Shown here: positions 16,255 through 25,094 of the stretch, piece by piece
How positions within the stretch are numbered: the stretch's first letter is position 1
How the letters are laid out: every line of letters starts with the position of its first letter
Source of the DNA: Alphaproteobacteria bacterium
Lineage (GTDB): Bacteria; Pseudomonadota; Alphaproteobacteria; Micavibrionales; Micavibrionaceae
Reading direction: 5' to 3'
Assembly: GCA_016764775.1 (NCBI GenBank)
Contig: JAESRE010000022.1
Location: 1 to 38,538, forward strand
DNA: 38,538 nt
The notes under the pieces: generated by a model
The model's input: only the letters and a program-made list of their open reading frames with translations
The model's database searches: none
Told to the model about the DNA's origin: nothing
Position numbers and translations under genes: made by a program

Positions 16255-16390
16255 GTTGATTTACACCTTGTTTGTTATGTTTATACAATGGCTGGTTGAA
16301 TAACGGCACGAAAATGCTTATAAAAAACAGACGTTTACCGTTCCCCTCCAGCGGGTTCACAAACAATATCCTTGCTTGATGTGAGGAGAC

Positions 16391-16419
16391 ATAATACCTA
16401 AAAATTGGTTAATTTTCAA
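16391..16419 (-). promoter_or_regulatory. Sigma70-like promoter of carD
   Basis: Minus-strand TTGAAA (16414-16419), 17-bp spacer, TATTAT (16391-16396). Both boxes are good matches. The leader to the carD ATG would be about 130 nt and contains a T6 run but no clear hairpin that I can fold by eye. Confidence 0.65.
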
Positions 16420-16452
16420 CAAAAACTTAATCTGCGGCTGTAAACCATTGAA

Positions 16453-17166
16453 TTAATGGGTGTTTTTCTTGTGCCTTTGCGTGGGCCTCAAACTTCCCAT
16501 CAGTTCGTGATACTGCGAAAGCTTGTGCTGAGGAATAAAGTTCTTGTTCAGAACGTGGCTGATTGTAAGGAGTTTCGATGATGCGCTGAGCAATTTGTGC
16601 GCGGATGCATCGTTACGCATACCGATTTCGAGCGCAATCAGGTCATTCATCGTTTTATCTGACATTTGGGTCATTAATCCGGAAAGGGTACATGAGCGAA
16701 CACAGATTGTGTTGTCCGTACGCGTTTGTATACGTCCCAGATAGAATTTTTGATGCTCGCTGCGGGAGGTGAATTTTTTAATCTTCAGCCCCTTCAGGTC
16801 GAACTCCTTGCAGAAGACACTGCCAAATCTTTCGAAATTACGTGTGTCCAGATCGTAGGCACAGCGGGAAATGCGCGCCGTCGTCTTGATCAAGCTGGCG
16901 ACCCGACTTTCATCGAGAGTGTCAGCTAGATTAAGAGTGGCGTTGTTGCTGTACAATAGCGCTTTGATCTGGTTTGTTTTATCGAGCGTATCGATATAAG
17001 CCAGAGGGTTTTTGACCAGCGCGTCATCCAGTTTTATTTTTACTATCGCTTTTTCTTCATCCGGGAGGGCTATGTTTAGTAATTTATTGTCGGCTTCATA
17101 CGAATATAGAAACCCTGTGCCCCACACAGTGAACGAACCGTGCGATACGGTGCAGTCATGCTTCAT
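16453..17166 (-). CDS. Hypothetical protein, 237 residues
   Basis: I do not recognise a family. The protein looks soluble, with an N-terminal region of short beta-like strands (about 1-60) and a longer alpha/beta remainder. Cys5, three mid-region Cys and a basic C-terminal end (RPTQRHKKNTH) are the visible marks. There is no signal peptide, membrane helix or catalytic motif. It is divergent from the SDR gene and lies upstream of carD on the same strand, but the carD promoter lies in the gap between them. GAG 6 nt before the ATG is a weak ribosome binding site. It is somewhat AT-richer than its neighbours. Confidence 0.65.
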   Translation of the reverse strand: MKHDCTVSHGSFTVWGTGFLYSYEADNKLLNIALPDEEKAIVKIKLDDALVKNPLAYIDTLDKTNQIKALLYSNNATLNLADTLDESRVASLIKTTARISRCAYDLDTRNFERFGSVFCKEFDLKGLKIKKFTSRSEHQKFYLGRIQTRTDNTICVRSCTLSGLMTQMSDKTMNDLIALEIGMRNDASAHKLLSASSKLLTISHVLNKNFIPQHKLSQYHELMGSLRPTQRHKKNTH

Positions 17167-17344
17167 CGCGAACTCAGTTCCCTGTAATCCAGTTTATTTT
17201 GATTACCTAATATATGCGCCTAAATTGTGTAAATGTCAAACATAAATATTAAGTTATTGTAATTAAATGGATAATTTGGGTGTTCTTTAAACTGGATATC
17301 GGTAATGTGAAAATTTAGTCAGTAATATAGAAAAGGAAATAATT

Positions 17345-18103
17345 GTGCATAGCGAAAAAACTATATGGATTACAGGGGCTTCTAGCGGAATCGGCGCTGA
17401 GACCGCGTTACAGATGGCTAAACAAAAAGTACATATTTTAGTCACTGCGAGGTCTGTGGATAAGCTGAAAGCCTTGGCTGATAAGGCAAAAGACCTTCCG
17501 GGTACAATTACACCTGCGCCTTGTGATGTCACTGATCAAAAGGCGATTACCGAACTTTACGCGAAAATGGAAGACGAACACGGGCCGATTGATGTGGTTC
17601 TGCTAAATGCGGGAACGTATTTTGGTGACTCCGGCACGGATTTTAGCGCCGATAGCTTCAAGAAAACTTTCGATATTAATGTTAATGGGGTGGCCCATTG
17701 TCTGGAGCCTGCGTTGAAATCATTTCTCGAACGCGGGAAAGGGCACGTTGCCATTGTAGCCAGTGTCGCCGGTTTCCGTGGGTTGCCCAAATCAGTGTCC
17801 TATGGGCCGACTAAGGCCGCGCTGATCAACTTGGCCGAGGCCTTGTATGCCGAACTGAACCCCAAAGGCATAAAGGTACAGGTCATCAACCCCGGCTTCA
17901 TCAAGACCCCGCTGACGGATAAGAATGATTTCGAAATGCCCATGCTCATGCCGGTGGAGGACGCGGCCAAAGCCTTGATCAAGGGGCTGGACTCCAACGC
18001 ATTCGAAATTTTTTTCCCGTGGCCGTTTGTGGTTCTGGTGAAACTGATCGACATGCTCCCGAACAAACTTTATCTCTGGTTAGTCAGCAAACTCGAAAGA
18101 TAA
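17345..18103 (+). CDS. Short-chain dehydrogenase/reductase
   Basis: Classical SDR of 252 residues using NAD(P)H. The cofactor loop is TGASSGIG (10-17), the NAG motif is at 88-90, and the catalytic set is Asn112 or Asn114 region, Ser140, Tyr153 and Lys157 (YGPTK). The start is GTG at 17345, preceded by AAGGA 7 nt upstream. A C-terminal stretch rich in Phe, Trp and Leu (about 218-246) could associate with membrane. It is followed after 4 bp by the NTF2-like gene, so the two form an operon. Substrate is unknown; the SDR/NTF2 pairing is known from clusters linked to lipid modification and photooxidative stress. Confidence 0.9.
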   Translation: MHSEKTIWITGASSGIGAETALQMAKQKVHILVTARSVDKLKALADKAKDLPGTITPAPCDVTDQKAITELYAKMEDEHGPIDVVLLNAGTYFGDSGTDFSADSFKKTFDINVNGVAHCLEPALKSFLERGKGHVAIVASVAGFRGLPKSVSYGPTKAALINLAEALYAELNPKGIKVQVINPGFIKTPLTDKNDFEMPMLMPVEDAAKALIKGLDSNAFEIFFPWPFVVLVKLIDMLPNKLYLWLVSKLER

Positions 18104-18107
18104 GATC

Positions 18108-18557
18108 ATGGATGACGAGAAACTACTCAAACTTAAAAAGCCTCTGGACGACTACATCGAATATTACGAGAAGCTGACGCCGCGCTCGGTCGCGATGATC
18201 GAAAAACTGGCTGTGCCGGGGGTGCGCTTTAAGGACCCGTTCAATGATGTGATGGGCGTCGATGCGTATCAGCGGGTGTTGCAGCATATGTTTGAAAATG
18301 TAGATAACCCGAAATTCCGTGTATCGGATTATGCGTGGGGGCGAGGAGCGAACATCGCATATCTGCGATGGACCTTCACATATATGATGAAGAACAGGCA
18401 GTACAGTGTGGAAGGCGCCAGCGAGGTGATGTTCTCCGATGATGGTCTGGTGATGTCACATATCGATTACTGGGATGCTGCGGAAAACTTTTACGAGCAC
18501 CTTCCTGTGCTCGGCGCGGCAATCCGTTTCGTGAAATCAAAGCTGAAAGTCGAGTGA
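18108..18557 (+). CDS. NTF2-like (SnoaL-type) small protein
   Basis: A 149-residue protein with the pattern of NTF2-fold domains: an early helix pair with RSVAMIEKLAVPGVRFKDPF, a turn into VMGVDAYQRVLQHMFENV, then long strands (NIAYLRWTFTYMM, EGASEVMFSDDGLVMSHIDYWDAAENFYEHLP, listed in part). Such folds act as small hydrolases, isomerases or ligand-binding partners. It lies 4 bp after the SDR gene and its end overlaps the convergent LD-carboxypeptidase end by 21 bp. The substrate is not predictable from sequence. Confidence 0.8.
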   Translation: MDDEKLLKLKKPLDDYIEYYEKLTPRSVAMIEKLAVPGVRFKDPFNDVMGVDAYQRVLQHMFENVDNPKFRVSDYAWGRGANIAYLRWTFTYMMKNRQYSVEGASEVMFSDDGLVMSHIDYWDAAENFYEHLPVLGAAIRFVKSKLKVE

Positions 18558-19418
18558 GCCTTTAGCCGTATCAAGCTTGGCGTGCGCACCAACAGGTAAG
18601 GGATACAACTTTTCCCCGTGACCGAACGGCGCATTCATCACCACAGGTATGTCGCGATCGCCCAAAGCTTCCAGAGCAATGTCTTGCAGGGTAAAGCCGA
18701 ACGGGCGGCCCGTATCCTGCGTATCAAACTCCCCGAGTATAAGCGCACCGATCTGGTCGAACACGCCCATACGCTGCATGTGAATGAACATTCGGTCAAA
18801 GCGGTTCATCTCATCCCCCGTATCCTCAAGGAATAAAATGGAATCCTGTAGGGGTGGGCAGTCATTCGTGCCCGCCAGATAATGAAACAGGCTGAGATTG
18901 CCGCCAACCAGCAAACCTTCCGCTGCTCCGTCCTGAATGATATCGGCATCTGATAGCGGCATGCTTGTCTCTTTTCCGCTTAAGGCCGCAAGTGTCTGGT
19001 CAAGCCCTTCAAAGGTGTGCAGGTGTTTGAAAACCTGGGCATGAAAGCCGACCTGGCCTGTCTGCGCCGCTATGGCATTGAGCAGGGCGGTCACATCGCT
19101 AAACCCTATCAGCGGCTTCGGGTTTGAATCGATAATATCGTAGTCCAATTCCTCGAGCATATAGAGGGCACGGTTACCGCCACCCGCAGCCCAGATCGCA
19201 TCAATACTGCTGTCAGCATACAGCGCGTGCAGCGCTTCAATTTTATGGGCCACGTCACCGGCAGATTGGTTGAGGCGCGCAAAAGTCTGGTCATGAATGG
19301 TGACGGTATAGCCACGCTCTTCCAGAACTGCTTTGGATTTTTCGATATCGTCGCGTTCGACGAAACTCGACGGGGCCATCACGCCGATATGGGCGTTATC
19401 TTTAAGGACTGCGTTCAT
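18537..19418 (-). CDS. ldcA: LD-carboxypeptidase (peptidase family S66)
   Basis: Cleaves the terminal D-alanine from peptidoglycan tetrapeptides during cytoplasmic murein recycling. Its 293 residues match the family. The S66 triad is visible: Ser107 in LIGFSDVTALL, Glu198 in FLEDTGDEMNRFDRM and His267 in FGHGEKLYPLPVG. GGGNRAL near residue 80 is the oxyanion-side motif. It lies 12 bp after the photolyase gene, so it is probably the last gene of a DHH-phrB-ldcA unit. Some S66 members act on microcin-like compounds (MccF), which cannot be excluded. Confidence 0.88.
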   Translation of the reverse strand: MNAVLKDNAHIGVMAPSSFVERDDIEKSKAVLEERGYTVTIHDQTFARLNQSAGDVAHKIEALHALYADSSIDAIWAAGGGNRALYMLEELDYDIIDSNPKPLIGFSDVTALLNAIAAQTGQVGFHAQVFKHLHTFEGLDQTLAALSGKETSMPLSDADIIQDGAAEGLLVGGNLSLFHYLAGTNDCPPLQDSILFLEDTGDEMNRFDRMFIHMQRMGVFDQIGALILGEFDTQDTGRPFGFTLQDIALEALGDRDIPVVMNAPFGHGEKLYPLPVGAHAKLDTAKGSLDFQL

Positions 19419-19430
19419 AGGGGTAAGAGT

Positions 19431-20873
19431 TTATGACGCTTTCTTGGTTGTTTCAAAGGCTTTCAACGCACGTTCGCGCGATGCCTTCAAATCAACGATC
19501 GGCTTCGGGTAGTTTTCTCCGAGTATGACGCCAGCTTCATGCAGGATTTCTTCAGGCGTTTCCCACGGTTTATGGATGTATTTATTCGGCATGTCTTTGA
19601 GTTCCGGCACGAACTCGCGAACATAATCACCGTCGGGATCGAACTTTTCGCCCTGTGTCAGTGGATTGAATATGCGGAAATAGGGGGCAGCATCCGCACC
19701 TGATCCCGCGACCCATTGCCAGCTTGCCGAATTACTGGCCAGATCCGCATCGACTAGACAGTCCCAAAACCATTCTTCACCGCGATGCCAGTGTATGAGC
19801 AGGTTTTTCACAAGCAACGAGCCGACAATCATGCGCACACGGTTGTGCATCCATCCTGTCTGCCAGAGTTGACGCATGCCCGCATCGACGATGGGAATGC
19901 CTGTCTGGCCCTTTTGCCATCGTGTGAGGTCAGCGCTTTCCTGCGCGTTCCACGGAAATTCATTGAACTTGGGCTGGAAGTTTTCCCACGTGATATGCGG
20001 AAAGTGATAAAGCAGGTAATAGGAGAATTCCCGCCAGCCCAACTCGGAGCAATAATGATCGATATCCGTATCGGGAATGGCGTTTGCCTGTCCGTATCCA
20101 CGGGCTGTGTGCCAGACCTGATGCGGGGAAATTTCACCAAAATGCAGATGCGGGGAGATGCGTGAGACATTCTCGCGGTCGGGGCGGTTACGGTCTTCCT
20201 TATATCCTTTGAAACCGTCTTCCAGAAATGTCTGTAGTCGCTTATGCGCACCGTCTTCGCCGGGCTGCCAGAAGTCCTCCATTTGTGTATACCATTTGAT
20301 TTCCGGCATCAGCTTCAGGTCCTCAAGCATGCCTTTGTCGACTTTATGCTCGGCATAGCTAATGCGCTCGGGCCTTTTCACAGGTTCACGCGGCTCTTTG
20401 ACCTTCAGGCAGCCTTTACGATAGTAGGGGGTGAAAACTCTGTATGGCGTTCCGTCATCCTTCGCGACCTCCCAAGGCTCCCAGAGCAGGGACGCGTTGA
20501 ATGTCTCGACGTCTACATCATTATCCTTGAGATTTTGTTTTAGCTCCTTGTCACGTTTGACCCGCCATGGCTCATAGCAACGGTTCCAGAATACGGCGTT
20601 TGTACCGGCTTCCTCAATCAACTGCGGCAATACAGCGTCGGCCTTGCCGACACGAAAGATCATATGTTCGCGTAAATCCGCATTAAGGGACTGCAGGCTT
20701 TGATGTAACCACCAGCGCGAGGCGCCGCCCATCTTCCATTGATCGGCGTTTTCATCATCGAGAATATAAAGAGGAATGATCGCGTAGCCGTTATTGACGG
20801 CATAGTTCAGGGCAGGGTTATCATTCAGGCGCAGGTCTTGGCGGAACCATATAATGGCAGTTTTGTGGGTCAT
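19431..20873 (-). CDS. phrB: Deoxyribodipyrimidine photolyase
   Basis: Blue-light repair enzyme that splits cyclobutane pyrimidine dimers using FADH-. It has 480 residues, the class I CPD photolyase size. The N-terminal Rossmann domain opens IIWFRQDLRLNDNPAL and would carry the antenna. The C-terminal FAD domain has RISPHLHFGEISPHQVW, GWREFSYYLL, GIPIVDAGMRQLWQTGWMHNR and SNSASWQWVAGSGADA, with the Asn and Trp residues conserved in CPD photolyases. A cryptochrome role is less likely. It is downstream of the DHH gene (40-bp gap) and upstream of ldcA. Confidence 0.95.
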   Translation of the reverse strand: MTHKTAIIWFRQDLRLNDNPALNYAVNNGYAIIPLYILDDENADQWKMGGASRWWLHQSLQSLNADLREHMIFRVGKADAVLPQLIEEAGTNAVFWNRCYEPWRVKRDKELKQNLKDNDVDVETFNASLLWEPWEVAKDDGTPYRVFTPYYRKGCLKVKEPREPVKRPERISYAEHKVDKGMLEDLKLMPEIKWYTQMEDFWQPGEDGAHKRLQTFLEDGFKGYKEDRNRPDRENVSRISPHLHFGEISPHQVWHTARGYGQANAIPDTDIDHYCSELGWREFSYYLLYHFPHITWENFQPKFNEFPWNAQESADLTRWQKGQTGIPIVDAGMRQLWQTGWMHNRVRMIVGSLLVKNLLIHWHRGEEWFWDCLVDADLASNSASWQWVAGSGADAAPYFRIFNPLTQGEKFDPDGDYVREFVPELKDMPNKYIHKPWETPEEILHEAGVILGENYPKPIVDLKASRERALKAFETTKKAS

Positions 20874-20913
20874 GTATATCCATACGGTTTCAAAGCGCGT
20901 TTAGATGCAGCGA

Positions 20914-21876
20914 TTAGCCGTCGGCGTTGATTTTTTTGATGACTTCCTGAAGTTTTTCTTCTGCTTTCAGGTTATCAACCTGACACGTGCCCGCCGCGAT
21001 GTGCCCGCCACCGCCATATTCGAGGCAGAGCGCGCCGACATCGGTTTTACTGGTGCGGTTGAGGATGGATTTACCAATCGCGAAGACGGTGTTTTGTTTG
21101 TTCTTGCCCCACATCACATGAACGGAAATGTTGGTATTCGGAAACACAGCATAAATAACAAAACGGTTGCCGGCCCAGATTGTGTCTTCCTTACGCAGGT
21201 CCAGAACAGCGATATTGTCATGGACTTTTGTGCAGCGTTCTATTTGCTCTCTGAACTTCATCTGATGATCAAAATACAGATCAACGCGCTCTTTAACGTC
21301 AGGCAGTTTTAAAATCTGGTCGATATCCTGATGATCGCGGCAGTAGTCAATCAGCTTCATCATCAGCTGGTAGTTCGAGATATTGAAATCACGAAAACGG
21401 CCCAATCCTGTACGCGCATCCATAATGAAACTGAGCAATTCCCAGCCGCGCGGGTTCAGAATATCTTCCTTCGTGAACTGTGCTGCATCGGCCTTATCAA
21501 CGGCGGCCATCATTTCATCGGACGTATTCGGAAAGGCATCGGAGCCGCCGAAATATTCATAGACCACGCGCGCAGCAGACGGGGCTTCGGCGTTGATAAC
21601 GTGGTTTTTGGCATCCTTGCCGACGCGTTGTGTTTCGCTGTTATGGTGGTCGAACGCCATGTATACGCCTTCGACATAGGGCAGGTTGGTTGTGATGTCG
21701 TTTTCCGTGACCTCGATCAAACCGTCCTGCATATCCTTGGGGTGTGCGAAGGTCACTTCATCAATCATGTCCAGTTCTTTGAGCAAAATGCCGCATACGA
21801 GGCCATCCATGTCACTCCGTGTAATCAGGCGGTATGTTTTGCCTTCTTGGGGCATGAGTTTGGCTGCTGAGGACAT
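20914..21876 (-). CDS. DHH-family phosphoesterase
   Basis: A 320-residue member of the DHH/DHHA1 superfamily, which contains nanoRNases, exopolyphosphatases and cyclic-dinucleotide phosphodiesterases. The Mn-binding SDMDG (21-25) and DHH (76-78, in AFDHHNSE) motifs are present. The DHHA1 domain ends with GGGGHIAAGTCQV (about 288-300), which contacts the nucleotide or phosphate. The exact substrate is not evident; the length fits exopolyphosphatase-like or oligoribonuclease-like proteins. GGAG precedes the ATG by 11 nt. It heads the DHH-phrB-ldcA run, starting after the clpX terminator; TACAAT at 21918-21923 is a possible -10. Confidence 0.85.
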   Translation of the reverse strand: MSSAAKLMPQEGKTYRLITRSDMDGLVCGILLKELDMIDEVTFAHPKDMQDGLIEVTENDITTNLPYVEGVYMAFDHHNSETQRVGKDAKNHVINAEAPSAARVVYEYFGGSDAFPNTSDEMMAAVDKADAAQFTKEDILNPRGWELLSFIMDARTGLGRFRDFNISNYQLMMKLIDYCRDHQDIDQILKLPDVKERVDLYFDHQMKFREQIERCTKVHDNIAVLDLRKEDTIWAGNRFVIYAVFPNTNISVHVMWGKNKQNTVFAIGKSILNRTSKTDVGALCLEYGGGGHIAAGTCQVDNLKAEEKLQEVIKKINADG

Positions 21877-21952
21877 AATCGAAGTGGCTCCTTTTTTGAA
21901 AAATGAAACGCATCTGCATTGTACGCATAAAAAAGTGAACGCAAAATGAAAA

Positions 21953-21984
21953 AAAAGCGCAACTTTCTAACGTGTTGCGCTTTT
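21953..21984 (-). terminator. Terminator of clpX
   Basis: Perfect 11-bp stem AAAAGCGCAAC/GTTGCGCTTTT with a 10-nt loop. On the minus strand the stem ends in a run of eight T. It lies 24 bp after the clpX stop: a textbook intrinsic terminator. Confidence 0.92.
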
Positions 21985-22008
21985 GATTTCTACTGTCCTG
22001 CGGGTGTC

Positions 22009-23352
22009 TTAACCCTTGGCAGCTTCCTTATCCTTATCTTTGTCTTTTTCTTTGTCCTTATCCTTATCCTTGTCTTTATCCTTCTTGGATTTCTTTTTCT
22101 TGCTGTCCGCAATGACAAGAACAGGGTCTTTGTTATCCTCAACTGTGTCTCTGTTCAGGACAACTTCTTCCAGACCGTCAACATCCGGTAATTCGAACAT
22201 TGTATCAAGCAGGAGGTTCTCAAGGATAGAGCGCAAGCCACGAGCACCTGTCTTACGTTCGATCGCTTTTTGTGCAACCGCTTTCAGGGCTTCGTCCTTG
22301 AATGTCAGCTCAACGCCTTCAATCTCGAACAGCTTCTTATACTGTTTGACCAGCGCGTTTTTCGGCTCGGTCAGAATTGTGATCAAGGCATCTTCATCCA
22401 GATCTTCGAGTGTCGCCAGTACAGGCAGACGTCCGACGAATTCAGGGATCAGACCGTATTTAAGCAAATCTTCCGGCTCAAGCTCTTTGAACAACTCTCC
22501 AATACCGCGAGTATCATCAAGGTCTTTAACTTCCGCGCCGAAACCGATGGTCGTGCCACGACCACGCTGGGCGATAATCTTGTCCAGACCGGCAAACGCA
22601 CCACCACAGATAAACAGGATGTTGGCTGTGTCGACCTGCAGGAATTCCTGCTGAGGATGCTTACGTCCGCCTTGCGGAGGAACGGAAGCCACAGTCCCTT
22701 CCATCAGCTTCAGCAAGGCTTGCTGAACACCTTCACCCGATACGTCACGGGTTATGGACGGATTGTCGGATTTGCGGGAGATCTTGTCGATCTCATCGAT
22801 ATACACAATACCCTTCTGGGCGCGTTCGACGTTGTAATCACTGGCTTGAAGTAGCTTAAGCACAATGTTTTCCACGTCTTCACCCACATAACCGGCTTCG
22901 GTCAGGGTTGTCGCATCGGCCATGGTAAACGGCACATCAAGAATACGGGCCAGAGTTTGCGCAAGCAGAGTCTTACCGCAACCGGTCGGACCGACCAGCA
23001 AGATGTTGGATTTTGAAAGTTCGATATCGGAACCCGAACCTGTAGCACCGTGCTCCAGACGCTTGTAGTGGTTGTGAACCGCAACGGAAAGAACGCGCTT
23101 GGCAGCCTCTTGTCCGATCACGTAATCATCAAGCACCTGCTTGATTTCGGACGGAGCAGGCACACCTTCGCCTTCACGCACGAGTTGTGTTTTGTCTTCT
23201 TCGCGGATGATGTCCATGCACAATTCGACGCATTCATTACAAATGAATACATTCGGGCCGGCGATCAGTTTGCGGACCTCGTGCTGGCTTTTACCGCAGA
23301 AGGAGCAGTAGAGCGTATTTTTGCTGTCTGTTTTGTCGGATGATTTACTCAT
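22009..23352 (-). CDS. clpX: ATP-dependent Clp protease ATP-binding subunit ClpX
   Basis: AAA+ unfoldase that feeds substrates to ClpP. Its 447 residues include an extra C-terminal tail; the family is about 420. The N-terminal zinc-binding domain uses Cys16, Cys19, Cys38 and Cys41. Walker A is GPTGCGKT (121-128), Walker B gives [10 protein letters not shown], and the pore loop GYVGEDV is present. The conserved core ends near residue 415. After it the protein adds KKKKSKK and alternating Lys-Asp/Glu (417-447). clpP is not adjacent within the window; upstream is divergent sufE. A weak -35/-10 pair (TTGCGT, TAGATT) lies within 60 bp of the ATG. Confidence 0.97.
   Translation of the reverse strand: MSKSSDKTDSKNTLYCSFCGKSQHEVRKLIAGPNVFICNECVELCMDIIREEDKTQLVREGEGVPAPSEIKQVLDDYVIGQEAAKRVLSVAVHNHYKRLEHGATGSGSDIELSKSNILLVGPTGCGKTLLAQTLARILDVPFTMADATTLTEAGYVGEDVENIVLKLLQASDYNVERAQKGIVYIDEIDKISRKSDNPSITRDVSGEGVQQALLKLMEGTVASVPPQGGRKHPQQEFLQVDTANILFICGGAFAGLDKIIAQRGRGTTIGFGAEVKDLDDTRGIGELFKELEPEDLLKYGLIPEFVGRLPVLATLEDLDEDALITILTEPKNALVKQYKKLFEIEGVELTFKDEALKAVAQKAIERKTGARGLRSILENLLLDTMFELPDVDGLEEVVLNRDTVEDNKDPVLVIADSKKKKSKKDKDKDKDKDKEKDKDKDKEAAKG
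22012..22104 (-). repeat. Lys-Asp repeat tract at the 3' end of clpX
   Basis: The final 31 codons of clpX are mostly AAG/AAA and GAC/GAT, seen on the plus strand as repeated CTTATC and CTTGTC hexamers. The protein tail is [20 protein letters not shown] followed by EAAKG. The repeat is imperfect at the DNA level, with several Lys/Asp codon variants, so it is not a simple recent slippage product. Confidence 0.9.
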
Positions 23353-23501
23353 GTAGAAGAGGTTCCAATCTGTGTTATTTCTTACAATCTAGCCAACGGG
23401 AAAGCCCTCACGCAAGCCCTATATCAGTAATATATTCTTTTTCTACTACAAAAAAACACTCGCTTATTCACAAGGTGCTTGTATTCCGCGCAGGCGCCAC
23501 T

Positions 23502-23921
23502 ATGTTGAGTGACGATATGGCAAACGAAACTTTAGACGAACTCATTGATAATTTTGCGCTTTTTGATGATTGGGAGGAGCGTTACCGCTACCTGATCGAT
23601 CTCGGGCGCACTCTCCCCGTGATGGAGGACGCATTAAAGACCGAACCCAATCTGGTCAAAGGATGCACTTCACGCGTATGGATGAAGGCCGATTTGAATG
23701 ACGGCGAGCTACATTTCGTGGCCGATAGCGATGCCCACATCGTGCGCGGGCTCATCGCTATCCTCGACCGCGCCTATCAGGGACAGCCGCTCGAGAATAT
23801 TGATAAAATCGATATTCAAACCGCGTTTGCGAAAATCGGTCTGGACCAGAATCTTTCCCCCAACCGCCGTAACGGCTTTTTCTCGATGGTTGAAAAAATC
23901 CAGTCCTTCGCGCAAGCCTAA
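23502..23921 (+). CDS. sufE: SufE-type cysteine desulfuration protein
   Basis: Sulfur acceptor that takes persulfide from SufS and passes it to the Fe-S scaffold. Its 139 residues match the family. The acceptor cysteine is in VKGCTSRVWM. The N-terminal LIDNFALFDDWEERYRYLIDLGR and the closing LSPNRRNGFFSMVEKI are typical (each listed in part). The open frame extends upstream to 23340 and overlaps clpX, but no homology starts before residue 55. The ATG at 23502 has AGG 7 nt upstream; ATG 23517 (MANETLDEL) is an alternative. No other suf genes are nearby. The end overlaps the next convergent gene by 4 bp. Confidence 0.92.
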   Translation: MLSDDMANETLDELIDNFALFDDWEERYRYLIDLGRTLPVMEDALKTEPNLVKGCTSRVWMKADLNDGELHFVADSDAHIVRGLIAILDRAYQGQPLENIDKIDIQTAFAKIGLDQNLSPNRRNGFFSMVEKIQSFAQA

Positions 23922-24244
23922 GCGTCAAGCGTCGCGGTCTGCGGTTCAAAGCCGATCAGATCAAGATCATCGCCTTCAACATTTCGTCCGCGTCGCAGCG
24001 CCATTTCGAGCCTGCGTTGACGAGGTTCTCTTAATTCAATGTGCGGATGATGTGGCGGTTCTTTAGGATGGGTCGGCGCGACGATGCTGGTTTTTTCCCC
24101 GTACAGGGCAGCAAGAAACCCGCGCTCATGATGTTGTGTGTGTTTGGAAGGGACGTGTGTTGTGTCTGCTACGATTGTAAAGGCTAACGCAGCAGAAATT
24201 GCTCGCGCGGCAAGGCCGCCCGCTTTTCTGGTTCTGTAAGACAT
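23918..24244 (-). CDS. Hypothetical small protein, possibly exported, 108 residues
   Basis: No family recognised. The N-terminus is basic (MSYRTRKAGG) followed by a moderately hydrophobic stretch (AARAISAALAFTIVADT, about 12-28), which could be a weak signal or single membrane segment. The rest is rich in His, Pro, Arg and Glu (PKEPPHHPHIELREPRQRR) and probably flexible. The ATG is backed by GGAG 8 nt upstream, a good ribosome binding site. It is convergent with sufE, overlapping it by 4 bp. Confidence 0.6.
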   Translation of the reverse strand: MSYRTRKAGGLAARAISAALAFTIVADTTHVPSKHTQHHERGFLAALYGEKTSIVAPTHPKEPPHHPHIELREPRQRRLEMALRRGRNVEGDDLDLIGFEPQTATLDA

Positions 24245-24289
24245 TTGAAGTTCTCCATGTCTTTGTACTTTTGATAGATACCGTGTGGC

Positions 24290-24307
24290 CGCTGACGCCC
24301 GTCAGCG
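24290..24307 (-). repeat. Inverted repeat in the leader of the 108-residue gene
   Basis: Perfect 7-bp stem CGCTGAC/GTCAGCG with a 4-nt loop, about 45 bp upstream of the start codon of the minus-strand gene at 24244. No T-run follows. It may be a leader hairpin or operator. Two weaker inverted repeats (AAATGC/GCATTT and TTGTAT/ATACAA) lie at about 24384-24423, after the stop of the 24430 gene. Confidence 0.4.
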
Positions 24308-24429
24308 ATGGGCAAACACTTACTCCTGTGGTTGCTAATATTCAACAGCTCCGGATTGCGTTGTTATGGAGAAATAGGTAATTAAATGCCGTATAACAGC
24401 ATTTGCTTGTATAAAGAATACAACTTGGC

Positions 24430-25083
24430 CTAATCCTTGTTCGGAGCGTCCGTTTTTTCGGGGGTGGGGATGTCCTTGATGCCCGTGTATTGCGCGGATT
24501 TCAGGATCTCGCTGAACACACGGTCCGTATCCTCGCTGGCAGCACCGATCAATTCGGCTTCTACGGACAGGGCGGATTGTTTGCCGACCCATAATTGCGC
24601 GATGTAGATCGTGTCCTGACGGCCGACACGGCCTTCACCGACCAGACCGGCCTGCTTGTAACCGTCTTCTTCACGGAAACGGCTGTTATATTCCTGCACA
24701 ACGCTTTGTTTGGTCATGGCACGCAATGTGGCTTGCATCACTTCGGCACTGTAATCGTTGTACACGCTGGCATCAACAGGGTTACAGATCACGCGGAAAT
24801 TGATGGTGGAGGATAAGTCCTGCACGCGGGTGTAACTCACTACGTCATAACATTTGGTCTTTTCCGCATCCTCGCAGCGGCGGGCGGTGTAAGGGTCCTC
24901 AGGAAACGTAATGGCGAATTCACAGTGATCCGGCGAGTACGTTATGCTGCTTTCATCGGGATTTTCTGCCGACGTGTCTTCGGTCGCGGCTTCTTCATTC
25001 GCTTCGGCCTCGGCTTGCTCGTCTTCTGCCGCATAGGCAGGAGAGATAAACAAGATCAGCAATAGGGCGAGTAGAAGTCTCAT
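24430..25083 (-). CDS. Secreted hypothetical protein with signal peptide
   Basis: A 217-residue protein from the ATG at 25081-25083. A clear signal peptide (MRLLLALLLILFISPAYA, cut before AEDEQ) leads to an acidic Glu/Ala/Thr-rich linker (about 19-45) and a compact domain (about 48-205). Three mature cysteines in the first half of that domain (HCEF, RRCED, TKCYD), plus one in VICNP, suggest disulfides in the periplasm. The family is not recognised. The start is chosen because AAGG lies 8 nt upstream; it then overlaps nothing, lying 11 bp after the hisS stop. It is the last gene of the co-directional hisS run. Confidence 0.78.
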   Translation of the reverse strand: MRLLLALLLILFISPAYAAEDEQAEAEANEEAATEDTSAENPDESSITYSPDHCEFAITFPEDPYTARRCEDAEKTKCYDVVSYTRVQDLSSTINFRVICNPVDASVYNDYSAEVMQATLRAMTKQSVVQEYNSRFREEDGYKQAGLVGEGRVGRQDTIYIAQLWVGKQSALSVEAELIGAASEDTDRVFSEILKSAQYTGIKDIPTPEKTDAPNKD

Positions 25084-25094
25084 ATTCATAACCT

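Noticed and set aside
16255-16452. tRNA or riboswitch in the carD leader
   Set aside because: A GGTTCA string is present, but no cloverleaf or conserved riboswitch core can be drawn; only a promoter is supported.
21331-21870. Plus-strand frame of 179 codons
   Set aside because: Shadow of the DHH phosphoesterase gene on the minus strand, which has all family motifs.
22016-22654. Plus-strand Ser/Leu-rich frame of 212 codons
   Set aside because: Antisense of the clpX 3' end; its Ser-Leu repeat is simply the reverse of the Lys-Asp codon tract.
24384-24423. Intrinsic terminator after the secreted protein gene
   Set aside because: Two short inverted repeats exist, but both are AT-rich 6-bp stems with no T-run directly after them.
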